Shown here: positions 43,624 to 52,402 of the stretch, in pieces
Layout: every line of letters begins with the position of its first letter
Position numbering within the stretch: the stretch's first letter is position 1
NCBI RefSeq assembly: GCF_004331455.1
Contig: NZ_SJJR01000004.1
Coordinates: forward strand, 351,390 to 415,389
Reading direction: 5' to 3'
DNA: 64,000 nt
Source of the DNA: Micromonospora zingiberis
Lineage (GTDB): Bacteria; Actinomycetota; Actinomycetes; Mycobacteriales; Micromonosporaceae
Position numbers and translations under genes: made by a program
Notes under the pieces: generated by a model
The model's database searches: none
What the model was told of the DNA's origin: nothing
What the model saw: the letters and a program-made list of their open reading frames with translations, nothing else

Positions 43624-43934
43624 GTGACCTATTGCTGTGCTCAAGAACTGGCGGTGCCGGTGCGGGGTAACCGCCCGCCGAAGCGCCGATTGGTCGCGGT
43701 GCTGGCAACCCTGGCCATTTCCGTTCCGGCGTTATTCGCGCCGGTTCCGGCGGCGGCCCGCGAAACAGCGGAGAGCGCAGGACGGCGGTGACGTTGCTGC
43801 AGTCGGGTAAGCCGAATGTGGCCAGAGCGGCTGAGGCGGCCCTGCTCGGTACCGCCGCCGACGTGCACCAGTTCGTGACGACCGGCCGCTTCGAGGCGAA
43901 GCACCATGACGACCGCGAGCGCGTCGGCAACTGA
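43624..43934 (+). pseudogene. Decayed ALF-repeat secreted protein
   Basis: A signal peptide-like stretch in one frame (PPKRRLVAVLATLAISVPAL, then APVPAAARETAESAG) ends at a TGA at 43789. From GTG at 43788 a different frame reads an ALF repeat: NVARAAEAALLGTAADVHQF, VTTGRFEAKHHDDRERV, then stops. ALF repeat proteins of actinobacteria are large secreted proteins with many such units after a signal peptide, often with a toxin or enzyme end. A frameshift and an early stop leave only a remnant here. A coupled pair of tiny genes (GTGA overlap) is the less likely alternative. Confidence 0.55.
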
Positions 43935-43998
43935 TGAGCGGTGGCGGGGCCCGGACCGTGGCCCGGATGGAGCGCAGAGGTACCTGGAGGACGACACC

Positions 43999-44478
43999 GT
44001 GTTCGGCCGAGTAGCCCGGTACGTGGGTGGCGCCGTCATGGCGTGGATCGTCTTCACCGTGCAGGGTGCCCTCGCCTACCTTGCCCTGCTGGCGTACGCC
44101 CTGATCACCGACACGCCGTCCGGTGGACCGCTGGCGGGTCCGTTCATGGTGCTGATCGCTGCGGTGCTCGGGGCCGCCCTGATTCCGCTCCTCTATGCGC
44201 CGACCCTGCTGGTGGTCGAGTTGGCCAGCCGAAAAGTGGGCCCGGTCGCCCGGCTGCTGCTGGCCGGATCGGTCCTGACAGTCACGATCGGGATCCTCGT
44301 CGCGGTGGTCGCGATCGCCGCGCAGGCGTCCGTGCCGGCGGCGCTGATGGCCTGGCTGATCGGTGCGGTCTCCGTGATTCTGCCGGCCAGCGCCGCCGGG
44401 GCGATCGTGTACGGCGGATCGGCGCTGGCCAACGTGCTGGCCCGGCTCCGAGTGGGCGGACAGCCCACCTCCAGCTGA
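43999..44478 (+). CDS. Four-span membrane protein of unknown function
   Basis: 159 residues with spans at about 12-35, 43-68, 78-105 and 113-145: GGAVMAWIVFTVQGALAYLA, FMVLIAAVLGAALIPLLYAP, VLTVTIGILVAVVAIAAQAS, AWLIGAVSVILPASAAGAIV. No motif recognised. GTG at 43999 has GGAGG eight bases upstream and is preferred over ATG at 43906, which would overlap the ALF remnant and add a disordered charged leader. It stands alone. Confidence 0.7.
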   Translation: MFGRVARYVGGAVMAWIVFTVQGALAYLALLAYALITDTPSGGPLAGPFMVLIAAVLGAALIPLLYAPTLLVVELASRKVGPVARLLLAGSVLTVTIGILVAVVAIAAQASVPAALMAWLIGAVSVILPASAAGAIVYGGSALANVLARLRVGGQPTSS

Positions 44479-44774
44479 GAAAAGCCCTCTTGACGGAAAC
44501 CGTCCGGCTGGAGAAGGGCGCCTGGCGGGGGTGTCGGGGTGGGCGCGGACCCGAGCCAGGGCCTGGCCACCCTGCTGGAGATCCGCCTCGCGCCGTAGCC
44601 GGCCGCCTGCCACGGGGTGGCCGCCCGAACGTACCGCTGAGGGCGGGTGCGGGCTGCCCCTTGCCGGGCCAGCGCCGAAACTCGGCAGGTAGGGACAGCG
44701 CGTCGGTATCGTCGTACGTTTGCTGCGACAGCAAGCACGTTGAGGCCACCGTCTCGGAGCCGATAGGGGACGCC

Positions 44775-45872
44775 GTGGGACCGATGCCGAGCCCGCCGCC
44801 GGTCTGCCTGGCCGACTTCGCCGACCTCGCCCGGACGGTGCTGCCGCCGCAGGTCTGGGACTACATCGACGGCGGCAGCGGCACCGAGACCACGCTGTCC
44901 GCAAACCGCACCGCGCTCGATCGGGTCGGTGTGCTGCCCCGGGTGCTGACCGGGGTGGCCACGGCCAGCCTGCGCACCCGGCTACTCGGGCGCCAGTACG
45001 CGATGCCGGTCGGCGTGGCGCCGATGGCGTACCAGCGGGTGGCGCACCCGGACGGTGAGGTGGCGCTGGCCGGGGCGGCCCGGGACGCCGAGGTGCCCTA
45101 CCTGGCCAGCATCCTGGGCAGTACGCCCATCGAGCAGGTCATCGCCACCGGAGCCGAGGTGTGGTTCCAGTTGTACTGGCTGCGTGACCGAGGGCTGGTG
45201 GCCGATCTGCTGGCCCGGGTCCGCGAGGCGGGTTGCCGGGCCCTGGTGGTCACCGTGGACGTGCCGGTGCTCGGCCGGCGGCTGCGGGATCTCCGCAACG
45301 CCTTCCGGCTGCCACCGGAGATCATCGCGGCGAACCTGCCCGGCGGCCGCGACGACCTGGCCCACGGCGGCACGCCCGGGGTGACCCCGGTGGCGGTGCA
45401 CGGTGGCGTCGCGTTCGCGCCGGCGCTGTCCTGGGCGGACCTGCGGTGGCTGGGTGAGCAGTGTGACCTGCCCCTGGTGGTCAAGGGCATCCTCGACCCG
45501 GCCGATGCGGTGCGGGCGGTCGACGCCGGAGCCCGGGCCGTGGTGGTCTCCAACCACGGCGGGCGGCAACTCGACGGTGTCCCGGCCAGCGCCACCATGC
45601 TGCCCGAGGTGGTCGCCGCCGTCGGCGACCGGTGCGAGGTGCTGCTCGACAGCGGTGTGCGCAGCGGCGTCGACGTGCTGCGTGCGCTGGCCCTCGGAGC
45701 ACAGGCCGTGCTGGTCGGCCGACCGATGCTCTGGGCCCTGGCCGTCGGTGGGCGGGCCGGGGCGCGGACCGGGTTGGCGTTGCTCGCCGACGAACTGCGT
45801 GACGCGCTGGCGCTGGCCGGTTGCGCCGACCCGACGGCGGCCCGGGAACTGCGAACCGTGTCGATGGGCTGA
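44775..45872 (+). CDS. FMN-dependent alpha-hydroxy-acid oxidase/dehydrogenase
   Basis: 365 residues of the lactate/glycolate oxidase family: LPPQVWDYIDGGSGTETTLS, MPVGVAPMAYQRVAHPDGEV, WFQLYWLRDRGL, VTVDVPVLGRRLRDLRNAFR, PLVVKGILDPADAVRAVDAG, the active-site SNHGGRQLDG with His and Arg, then VLLDSGVRSGVDVLRALALG and VLVGRPMLWALAVGG. It oxidises 2-hydroxy acids with FMN, using oxygen or a quinone. GTG at 44775 with AGGGGA five bases upstream. The substrate cannot be fixed; no mycofactocin genes are nearby. Confidence 0.9.
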   Translation: MGPMPSPPPVCLADFADLARTVLPPQVWDYIDGGSGTETTLSANRTALDRVGVLPRVLTGVATASLRTRLLGRQYAMPVGVAPMAYQRVAHPDGEVALAGAARDAEVPYLASILGSTPIEQVIATGAEVWFQLYWLRDRGLVADLLARVREAGCRALVVTVDVPVLGRRLRDLRNAFRLPPEIIAANLPGGRDDLAHGGTPGVTPVAVHGGVAFAPALSWADLRWLGEQCDLPLVVKGILDPADAVRAVDAGARAVVVSNHGGRQLDGVPASATMLPEVVAAVGDRCEVLLDSGVRSGVDVLRALALGAQAVLVGRPMLWALAVGGRAGARTGLALLADELRDALALAGCADPTAARELRTVSMG

Positions 45873-46113
45873 GTGGCGCCCGGGGTGGGAGCCCGGGGTG
45901 CCGAGTGGACCGTGGTCGAGCTGTGGGAGCGTGCCAACGACCTCGACCGTTCGGCTGAGCTGCGGAACCTGTACGGACCGAACCGCCGCTTGGACCCCTC
46001 GACAAATCCACTCAAGGGTTGTGGGACGGCCCTGCTACCGCAATATTGCTCTGATCAACTCCCCTGATGCCGTCCAGCCGGCCAGCGGCAGCCCCGAGGT
46101 GATTGGAGATCGA

Positions 46114-46191
46114 GTGTCCACTCAGAACTCCGGCTGGCCGGCGTTGCCGGCGCCTGGCCGCCCGTCAGGTGCTCAGAGGACCCTCTGGTGA
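46114..46191 (+). CDS. Possible coupled mini-ORF before the conservon kinase
   Basis: GTG at 46114 with GGAG five bases upstream opens a 25-codon frame (VSTQNSGWPALPAPGRPSGA, then QRTLW) whose TGA overlaps the kinase start (GTGA). No family known. The rest of 45873-46113 shows no convincing gene. Confidence 0.4.
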   Translation: MSTQNSGWPALPAPGRPSGAQRTLW

Positions 46192-48671
46192 CCGTGGTGC
46201 GCCATCGCCGTAACCAGCGGACGGGACTCGGGATCGGCACCGCGGCCGTCGACCTTTCCGGCCCGCCGTTGGTGCCGGCGAGCGAGAGCCGGGGCGGCAC
46301 CATCCGCAACCGGCTGGTCGGCATCATCGCCCTGCCGGTGGTGGCCGTCCTGCTGCTGCTCGGCTACGTCACCGTCATCGAGGTCTCGGAGTATCGGGCG
46401 GTCAAGACAGCCAGCGAGTCGGTGTCGCTCGCGCTCGCCGTTCAGGACCTGACCGAGGAACTCCAGACCGAGCGGGGGATCACCGCCGGTCTGCTCGGCG
46501 GTAACGCCGGGTTCCGTAACGAGATCGAGCCGGCCCGGGAGCGGGTGGACCAGCGGCGTCAGGCGGTCGAAGCGGCGATCTCCGGCGGTGGTCCGCTGGC
46601 CGACCGGGTCACCGCGGCCCTGCGGGAACTCGACGGGCTCGCCGTGGTGCGCTCCGCCACCGACGGTGGCAGTGCCGCTCGCGCCGCGACCTTCGACTTC
46701 TTCACCGAGCGAATCGCCGCACTCAACAGCGTCGACTTCGGCCTTGACGCGGCGGACGACCCGGAGCTGCACCGCCAGGTGTCCACCTTGGACGCGCTGA
46801 GCCGGATCAAGGAAAGTACCGCCCAGCAGCGGGCGTTCCTCAACGGGGTGTACTCCGCCGGCGGGTTCGCCCAGGGCGAGTTCCTCCAGTTCGCCGAGAT
46901 GCGCGCGACCCGGCAGGCGGCGCTGGCCGACTTCGCCGAGTACGCCACGGCCGACCAGAAGGCGGCCAACGACTGGGTGCTGGACACCGGCGCCGCCCGG
47001 GTGGCCGGCTACTTCGAGCAGGTCGCGCTCAATTCGGCCGACGGCCGGCGGTTGCAGGTCAACCCGCAGTCCTGGTGGTCGGCGCTGACCACCGTGCTGG
47101 ACGGGATGCGCCAGTTGCAGCAGCATGTCGGCGCGGAGATCGAGGCGCTGGCCGCAGAGCGACAGCGCGAGTCCACCGGGCGACTCGTCGCGGTCGGCGT
47201 GCTGGTCACGCTCTTCCTGTCCGGGGCGGTGGCGCTGCTGGTGCTGGCCTCCCGGTCGATCACCCGCCCGTTGGCGTTGTTGGCCGCCGAGGCCCACGAA
47301 CTCGCGACCAACCGGCTGCCCGCCGCAGTACGCCGGTTGCAGGACGGCGACGACCGGAGTACGCCGGAGGCGCCCACCCCGGTCCAGGTGCCGTCGAGGT
47401 CCAGCGTCGAGATCCGCTCGGTGGCCGGCGCCCTCGACCAGGTGCAGGAGGTGGCCTTCCGGCTCGCCACCGAACAGGCCATGTTGCGCCGCAGCACCAC
47501 CGACTCGCTGGCCAACCTCGGCCGGCGCAACCAGAACCTGCTCCGTCGCCAGTTGGGCTTCATCACCAGCCTCGAACGGGAGGAGACCGACCCCGCCGGG
47601 CTCGCCAACCTCTTCGAGCTGGACCACCTGGCCACCCGCATGCGCCGTAACGCGGAGAGCCTGCTGGTGCTGGTGGGCGCCAGCGGGCCACGGCAGTGGG
47701 CGAACCCCCTCGCGATCGCCGACGTGATCCGGGCGGCCATCTCCGAGGTCGAGGAGTACCGCCGGGTCCAGCTGCGCCGCATCGACGACGCCTGGGTGGT
47801 CGGCGCCAGCGTCAGCGCGGTGGCCCACATGCTCGCGGAACTGGTCGAGAACGGCCTGACCTTCTCACCGCCGGACTCCGATGTGGAGATCCAGGGTCGC
47901 CGCCATGGCGACGGCTACCTCATCGCCATCACCGACCAGGGCCTCGGCATGTCGCCGGAGGACCTGGCCCAGGCCAACGCCCGGCTGCGCGGCGAGATCG
48001 ACTTCGTCTCCGCGCCCACCCGCTACCTCGGGCATCACGTGGTGGGGCAACTCGCCCAGGATCTCGGCATCGACGTCCAACTGGCACCGTCCCCGGTCAC
48101 CGGGGTCACCGCCCGGGTGGTCCTGCCGCACAGCCTGCTCAGCCGGCCGAACGCCATCGCCCCACAGGACGACCCGGCGGGTGGTGAGCCGGTTGCCGTA
48201 TCCAGCTCCGTCGGGAGCCGGACGGAGCCGGGCACACTGGCCCCGGCCAGCCCGCCGCGGCAGATCGGCACCCGGGCGGCGGCAGCGAAGGAGACCACCG
48301 CCCACCCGCTTGCGGCCGGCGTCGACATGCCGGCCGGTCCACTGGCGGCCATCCCGGGCCCGTCGACGGTCGGCCGGCCGGCCACCATCCCCGGCGAACT
48401 GGCCACCGCCGTCCCGGTGGAGGAGCGGACCACCAACGGCTTGCGTAAGCGGCTGCCCCGTGACCGGCGGACCGTCGTGTCCGCGCCGGCGTCCGCGCGG
48501 GCCGTGCCCGACGAGCGCCCGGCCGCTCTGGACGATTCGCCGACGAACATCCGGGACCGGCTGACCGCCCTGCGGGCCGGCACGTTACGCGGCCAGATCG
48601 AGAGGTCGGCGCCCGTGACCGGGCCCGGCGACGACACCGCGACCGAGCCCTGGGGGACCCGAAATGGTTGA
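46188..48671 (+). CDS. cvnA: Conservon sensor histidine kinase with nitrate/nitrite-sensing domain (CvnA-like)
   Basis: 827 residues. First span LVGIIALPVVAVLLLLGYV; outer nitrate-sensing (NIT) domain residues 60-330 (LAVQDLTEELQTERGITAGL, QRAFLNGVYSAGGFAQGEFL); second span VAVGVLVTLFLSGAVALLVL; then a HAMP-like linker, a dimerisation segment without a standard phospho-His motif (NLGRRNQNLLRRQLGFITSL), and an HATPase with N box ELVENGLTFSPPDSDVE and G box ITDQGLGMSPEDLAQA. The ~170-residue tail is disordered. Conservons act as membrane GPCR-like modules in which the kinase-like protein works with a small GTPase. Confidence 0.92.
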   Translation: MTVVRHRRNQRTGLGIGTAAVDLSGPPLVPASESRGGTIRNRLVGIIALPVVAVLLLLGYVTVIEVSEYRAVKTASESVSLALAVQDLTEELQTERGITAGLLGGNAGFRNEIEPARERVDQRRQAVEAAISGGGPLADRVTAALRELDGLAVVRSATDGGSAARAATFDFFTERIAALNSVDFGLDAADDPELHRQVSTLDALSRIKESTAQQRAFLNGVYSAGGFAQGEFLQFAEMRATRQAALADFAEYATADQKAANDWVLDTGAARVAGYFEQVALNSADGRRLQVNPQSWWSALTTVLDGMRQLQQHVGAEIEALAAERQRESTGRLVAVGVLVTLFLSGAVALLVLASRSITRPLALLAAEAHELATNRLPAAVRRLQDGDDRSTPEAPTPVQVPSRSSVEIRSVAGALDQVQEVAFRLATEQAMLRRSTTDSLANLGRRNQNLLRRQLGFITSLEREETDPAGLANLFELDHLATRMRRNAESLLVLVGASGPRQWANPLAIADVIRAAISEVEEYRRVQLRRIDDAWVVGASVSAVAHMLAELVENGLTFSPPDSDVEIQGRRHGDGYLIAITDQGLGMSPEDLAQANARLRGEIDFVSAPTRYLGHHVVGQLAQDLGIDVQLAPSPVTGVTARVVLPHSLLSRPNAIAPQDDPAGGEPVAVSSSVGSRTEPGTLAPASPPRQIGTRAAAAKETTAHPLAAGVDMPAGPLAAIPGPSTVGRPATIPGELATAVPVEERTTNGLRKRLPRDRRTVVSAPASARAVPDERPAALDDSPTNIRDRLTALRAGTLRGQIERSAPVTGPGDDTATEPWGTRNG

Positions 48672-49086
48672 CGTGCAAACCGATCCGCACCAGTTGAACT
48701 GGCTGCTGGCGAACTTCGTCCGACAGACCGACGGCGTACGGGACAGCGTGGCGGTCTCCTCCGACGGCCTGCTCATCGCGGTGTCGGCCGGTCTGGACCG
48801 GGGTGCCGGGGACCAGTTGGCCGCGATCGTGTCCAGCATGGCCAGCCTGGCCCGCACCGCCTCCCGCAAGTACGACTTCGACGGGCTGAAGCTCATCATG
48901 ATCGAGATGAGGCGGGGCTTCCTGTTGGTCTCGGCGATCAGTGACGGTAGTTGCCTGGGGGTGCTCGCCGACGGGGACTGCGACCTGGGCCTGGTCGGGT
49001 ACGAGATCTCGCTGCTCGCCGACCGGTTCGGTGCCATCCTGACCCCGGCACTGATCTCCGAGTCGCGACGGGTGCTGCCCCGGTGA
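48664..49086 (+). CDS. cvnB: Roadblock/LC7 domain protein (CvnB-like)
   Basis: 140 residues of roadblock/LC7 fold: LNWLLANFVRQTDGVRDSVA, VSSDGLLIAVSAGLDRGAGD, MIEMRRGFLLVSAISDGSCL, GVLADGDCDLGLVGYEISLL. By analogy to MglB-type and bacterial roadblock proteins it should regulate or bind the partner GTPase (CvnD). It overlaps the kinase gene by 8 bases and the next gene by 4 (GTGA), showing tight coupling. Confidence 0.95.
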   Translation: MVDVQTDPHQLNWLLANFVRQTDGVRDSVAVSSDGLLIAVSAGLDRGAGDQLAAIVSSMASLARTASRKYDFDGLKLIMIEMRRGFLLVSAISDGSCLGVLADGDCDLGLVGYEISLLADRFGAILTPALISESRRVLPR

Positions 49087-49520
49087 GTGAGGGTGGACCG
49101 CGGCTGCCCGACCCGCGGATGATCCCCTACTGGACCCCCGCGCCGACGCCGGTCGACTCCGGTCGGGAGGTGCGGCCCGGGCCCGAGGCGGAGCCGGCGG
49201 ACGAGTCGGCGGTCCGGCCCTTCCTGCTCACCGGCGGCCGCACCCGTCCGGTGCAGGACGGGCTCCGGGTGGAGACGCTGCTCTCCGCCCAGCCCGCGGC
49301 GCTCTCCGCGCCGTTGCGGTTCGAGGCCCGGCGGATCGTCGAGTTGTGTCAACGGCCCACCACCGTGGCCGACCTGGCGGTGGCGCTGCGCGTGCCGCTC
49401 GGTGTCACCCGGGTACTCGTCGCCGACCTGCTGATCGACGGCTACCTGCACCGTGCGGAGCAGGGCGAACTTTCCGTCGCGATGATCGAGAGGATCAGGG
49501 ACCGTGTCCGCGCTCTCTAG
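49083..49520 (+). CDS. cvnC: DUF742 protein (CvnC-like)
   Basis: 145 residues. A Pro-rich N-terminal third (PRLPDPRMIPYWTPAPTPVD) is followed by the DUF742 core VRPFLLTGGRTRP, LRVETLLSA, EARRIVELCQRPTTVADLAV, ALRVPLGVTRVLVADLLIDG, which looks like a winged helix. It is the third gene of conservons; it may link the GTPase to output. GTG start overlaps the cvnB stop. Confidence 0.95.
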   Translation: MSEGGPRLPDPRMIPYWTPAPTPVDSGREVRPGPEAEPADESAVRPFLLTGGRTRPVQDGLRVETLLSAQPAALSAPLRFEARRIVELCQRPTTVADLAVALRVPLGVTRVLVADLLIDGYLHRAEQGELSVAMIERIRDRVRAL

Positions 49521-50094
49521 CCAGCCGCCCACGCCCACCGCGGTCAAGATCGTGGTAAGTGGCGGCTTCGGAGTCGGCAAGACCACCTTCGTCGGGGCCG
49601 TCTCGGAGATCGAACCGCTGGTCACCGAGGCCGACATGACCGAGGTCTCGGTGGGTGTGGACGACGTCTCGGGAATCGCCGGCAAGACCACCACCACGGT
49701 GGCGCTGGACTTCGGTCGGATCAGTCTCGACGAGTCGCTGCTGATGTACCTGTTCGGCACTCCGGGGCAGGACCGCTTCGCCTTCCTCTGGGACGACCTG
49801 GTGGACGGCGCGCTGGGGGCGGTGGTCCTGATCGACACCCGGCGGATCGAGGACTGCTTCCCCGCCATCGACTACTTCGAGGACCATCGCATCCCGTTCC
49901 TGCTGGCGGTCAACAAGTTCGAGGCGACCCGCCGGTTCGACCTGGCCGAGGTCCGCGAGGCGCTCGGCGTCGCGGACGAGGTGGTGTTGGTGGAGTGCGA
50001 CGCGCGCGAACGGGAGTCGGTCAAGCAGGTGTTGGTCGCGCTCACCGAGGTGGTGCTGGCGCAACGACTGACCCGGGCCGTCGTGTCCCGGTGA
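49504..50094 (+). CDS. cvnD: Small GTPase (CvnD-like)
   Basis: 196 residues with Ras-like GTPase motifs: P-loop SGGFGVGKTTFVGAVSEIEP, switch II FGTPGQDRFAFLWDDLVDGA (DxxG replaced by TPGQ as in the Arf-like CvnD branch), base-specificity motif NKFE where NKxD is usual, and KTTTTVALDFGRISL in the switch I region. It should cycle between GDP and GTP at the membrane with CvnA-C. GTG start lies inside the end of cvnC (17-base overlap). Confidence 0.95.
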   Translation: MSALSSQPPTPTAVKIVVSGGFGVGKTTFVGAVSEIEPLVTEADMTEVSVGVDDVSGIAGKTTTTVALDFGRISLDESLLMYLFGTPGQDRFAFLWDDLVDGALGAVVLIDTRRIEDCFPAIDYFEDHRIPFLLAVNKFEATRRFDLAEVREALGVADEVVLVECDARERESVKQVLVALTEVVLAQRLTRAVVSR

Positions 50095-50165
50095 CCGACA
50101 GCCGGACCAGCAACCTCCGCGGTGACGCGGAGCCGGGGCGCAACGACGATGAGGAGACAGCAACG

Positions 50166-51137
50166 ATGCGCAGATCAGGCTGGATCAGAGCGGCGGCCCT
50201 CGCCGGTTGCGCCATGCTGGTGCTGGCCGGCTGCGCGGCCGACATCACGCCCCGGGTCGCGGCACCAGGCCCGCCGGAGCGGACGGAATGCGGCACCCTG
50301 ACGCTGGCCAACCTGCCGTGGGTCGGCTACGAGGCCAACCTCGCCGTGGTCGGCTACCTGGCCGAGAACCGGCTCGACTGCACCGTGGTGGTGAAGGACC
50401 TGACCGCCGAGGAGGCCTGGGCGCAGGTCGCGGCCGGCGAGGTCGACGCCATCCTGGAGAACTGGGGTCGCGAGGCGCTGAAGAAGCGCTACATCGACGA
50501 GGAACGGACCGCCGTGGAGCACGGCATGACCGGCAACAAGGGGGTCGTCGGCTGGTACGTCACGCCGTGGCTGGTGGAGCAGTATCCGGGGATCACCAAC
50601 TGGAAGAACCTCAACGACTACGCGTACCTGTTCCGTACCCCCACCTCGGACGGCAAGGGTGCGTTGCTCGGCGGCGACCCGTCCTACGAGACCAACGACC
50701 GGGCGTTGATCCGCAACCTGAAGTTGAACTTCACCGTCAGCCTCACCGGGAGCGAGGAGAAACTGATCGAGGCGTTCCGGGAGGCGGAACGCAACCGGCA
50801 GGCCGCGATCGGCTACTTCTACGCACCACAGTGGTTCCTGGCCGAGGTCAATCTGGTGCACGTCAAGCTGCCCCCGTACACCCCTGGTTGTGACTCCGAC
50901 CCGGAGAAGGTGGCCTGCGACTACCAGCCGTACGACCTCGACAAGATCGCCAACCGGACGTTCGCCGAATCGGGCAACCCGGCCGCCGAGATGATCAAGA
51001 ACTTCCAGTGGACCAACGCCGACCAGAACGAGGTGGCCCGCTACCTCACCGTCGACAAGCTGTCCCGCGACGAGGCCGCCAAGAAGTGGCTCGACGCGAA
51101 CCCGGACGTCTGGCAGGACTGGCTACCCGTCGCCTGA
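50166..51137 (+). CDS. Glycine betaine/choline-type ABC substrate-binding lipoprotein
   Basis: 323 residues. Lipobox LVLAGC (Cys about 23) after a short signal peptide; then the OpuAC/ProX-like domain: TLTLANLPWVGYEANLAVVG, YLAENRLDCTVVVKDLTAEE, AWAQVAAGEVDAILENWG, GMTGNKGVVGWYVTPWLVEQ, IGYFYAPQWFLAEVNLVHVK. It binds quaternary amines or similar solutes outside the membrane. No permease or ATPase gene is beside it, so it may serve a distant transporter or act as a sensor for the neighbouring conservon (71 bases upstream, same strand). Confidence 0.88.
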   Translation: MRRSGWIRAAALAGCAMLVLAGCAADITPRVAAPGPPERTECGTLTLANLPWVGYEANLAVVGYLAENRLDCTVVVKDLTAEEAWAQVAAGEVDAILENWGREALKKRYIDEERTAVEHGMTGNKGVVGWYVTPWLVEQYPGITNWKNLNDYAYLFRTPTSDGKGALLGGDPSYETNDRALIRNLKLNFTVSLTGSEEKLIEAFREAERNRQAAIGYFYAPQWFLAEVNLVHVKLPPYTPGCDSDPEKVACDYQPYDLDKIANRTFAESGNPAAEMIKNFQWTNADQNEVARYLTVDKLSRDEAAKKWLDANPDVWQDWLPVA

Positions 51138-51158
51138 ACCCACCACCCTCCGGCACGC

Positions 51159-51602
51159 TCACCCGTCGGGTGTGGCACGCGTGCCGGAGTGCTGCTCGGC
51201 GGCGCCGTTCGATGCTGCGAGCGCCTGGTGTGCGGCGGCGAGCCGCTTCGGCGCACGGGTGTACCACGCCTCGGTGATCAGCTCGGTCAGTTCGGCCACG
51301 TCGATCCGGTCCAGCCGGACCAGGACGGCGGGGTAGCCGTCGAAGTGCGGCGTGGTGAGGAAGACGGCCGGGTCGTCGGCGAGCAGCGCCTCCTTCACGC
51401 CAAGGTCGGCCACCCGGACGCCGAGGATCGGCCCCTGCGGTGCGGCCGGTGCCAGCGCGCTCAGCTCCTTGGCGCGCAGCGGTCGTTCCCAGACGAATGG
51501 CTTGTCCTTGACCCGCCAGGCGGCGACCCCGTCGTACCAGGGTCGCTCGCTGGTCTCGGGCAGGCTGAGCGCGATCCGGCGTACGTCGTCCCAACTGGCC
51601 AC
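51159..51602 (-). CDS. MmcQ/YjbR family protein
   Basis: 147 residues with the CyaY-like MmcQ/YjbR fold: WDDVRRIALSLPETSERPWY, AWRVKDKPFVWERPLRAKEL, VRVADLGVKEALLADDPAVF, LTTPHFDGYPAVLVRLDRID, LTELITEAWYTRAPKRLAAA. Members are small DNA-binding-like or unknown proteins. GTG at 51602 is the natural family start, but its ribosome site is poor; the gene may be read from an upstream or leaderless start. Convergent with the binding-protein gene. Confidence 0.88.
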   Translation of the reverse strand: MASWDDVRRIALSLPETSERPWYDGVAAWRVKDKPFVWERPLRAKELSALAPAAPQGPILGVRVADLGVKEALLADDPAVFLTTPHFDGYPAVLVRLDRIDVAELTELITEAWYTRAPKRLAAAHQALAASNGAAEQHSGTRATPDG

Positions 51603-51727
51603 GCTCCGACCATACGCGCCGACTCCGACAACGAGCCGGCGACGGCCACGCCCGAGGCAACTCGGCGCGTTCACCCGTACGCAATGTGTTACCGCCGCCG
51701 CGTCGGTGTCCTCCGTGGATGGTCATA

Positions 51728-51988
51728 ATGGATCGCATGATTGCCTGGGAGTACGCCCTGCTGGTCCGCCGGTACCAGGGACAGGGCCGGAATTTTCACG
51801 TCACCTTCGTCTGGTACGGGCCGGACGGGTCCCGAAAGGATGTCACGGCGTACGGCGACACCGCGGTCGCGCACCTCAACCGGGTGGGCCGGGAAGGTTG
51901 GGAGCTGGTCACGGCGGCCGAGGACGTGAACAACGTGCAGGGCAGCACCGAGGTGCACCGCTACCATCTCAAGCGCCCGCTCAACTGA
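51728..51988 (+). CDS. Small conserved protein, DUF4177-like
   Basis: 86 residues: IAWEYALLVRRYQGQGRNFH, VTFVWYGPDGSRKDVTAYGD, VAHLNRVGREGWELVTAAED, TEVHRYHLKRPLN. The WEY...LNxxGxEGWELV core is the DUF4177 pattern, a small alpha/beta protein of unknown function. ATG at 51728; ATGs at 51719 and 51737 are alternatives and no strong ribosome site decides. The gene diverges from the MmcQ/YjbR gene with about 125 bases between. Confidence 0.72.
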   Translation: MDRMIAWEYALLVRRYQGQGRNFHVTFVWYGPDGSRKDVTAYGDTAVAHLNRVGREGWELVTAAEDVNNVQGSTEVHRYHLKRPLN

Positions 51989-52096
51989 GGCCGCCACCCT
52001 CCGGGATCGCGTTGACGGTGCTTCCCCGGCCCGACACTCTTGGTAGACGGTTGTCGATGTATGGGCATCGACGCAGACGTGGTGCCGGGGGTAACG

Positions 52097-52348
52097 ATGG
52101 TCAAGCGGAGGATGGCGGCGTCGCTGCTGACGCTCGCGGCGGTGGGTGCGGCACTGGTCACCGGTGCGGCACCCGCCCAGGCTGATCCGCCGGGCGGGAC
52201 GCTGCGCGGCGTCTACTACGACTACCAGTTCTGTCAGTCGTACGGGCGTTCCGGCGTGGCGGAGCAGCGCTGGGACTGGTGGTACTGCGAGCAGAGCGCC
52301 AGTCCGATGAGCGCCCAGTGGTTCCTCTGGACCTTCGACTACAGCTGA
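52097..52348 (+). CDS. Small secreted protein of unknown function
   Basis: 83 residues: a signal peptide (VKRRMAASLLTLAAVGAALV, cleavage after APAQA) and a mature part of about 54 residues rich in aromatic residues (RGVYYDYQFCQSYGRSGVAE, QRWDWWYCEQSASPMSAQWF) with one Cys pair. ATG at 52097 follows GGGGG. No family known. The Tyr/Trp-rich, disulfide-bonded small domain could be surface-active, an inhibitor or a peptide effector; there is no immunity-like partner beside it. Confidence 0.7.
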   Translation: MVKRRMAASLLTLAAVGAALVTGAAPAQADPPGGTLRGVYYDYQFCQSYGRSGVAEQRWDWWYCEQSASPMSAQWFLWTFDYS

Positions 52349-52356
52349 GCAGCCTT

Positions 52357-52395
52357 GCGATCCCGCCGGCCCGGCGCCCGGCCCGGCGGGATCGC
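52357..52395. terminator. Bidirectional hairpin between small secreted protein and glyA
   Basis: Perfect 13-bp arms GCGATCCCGCCGG (52357-52369) and inverse (52383-52395). Confidence 0.75.
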
Positions 52396-52402
52396 GCTCC
52401 GG

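Noticed and set aside
45873..46067. 64-codon frame directly after the hydroxy-acid oxidase gene
   Set aside because: Starts at the base after the stop without its own ribosome site and has no recognisable features; too weak to call.
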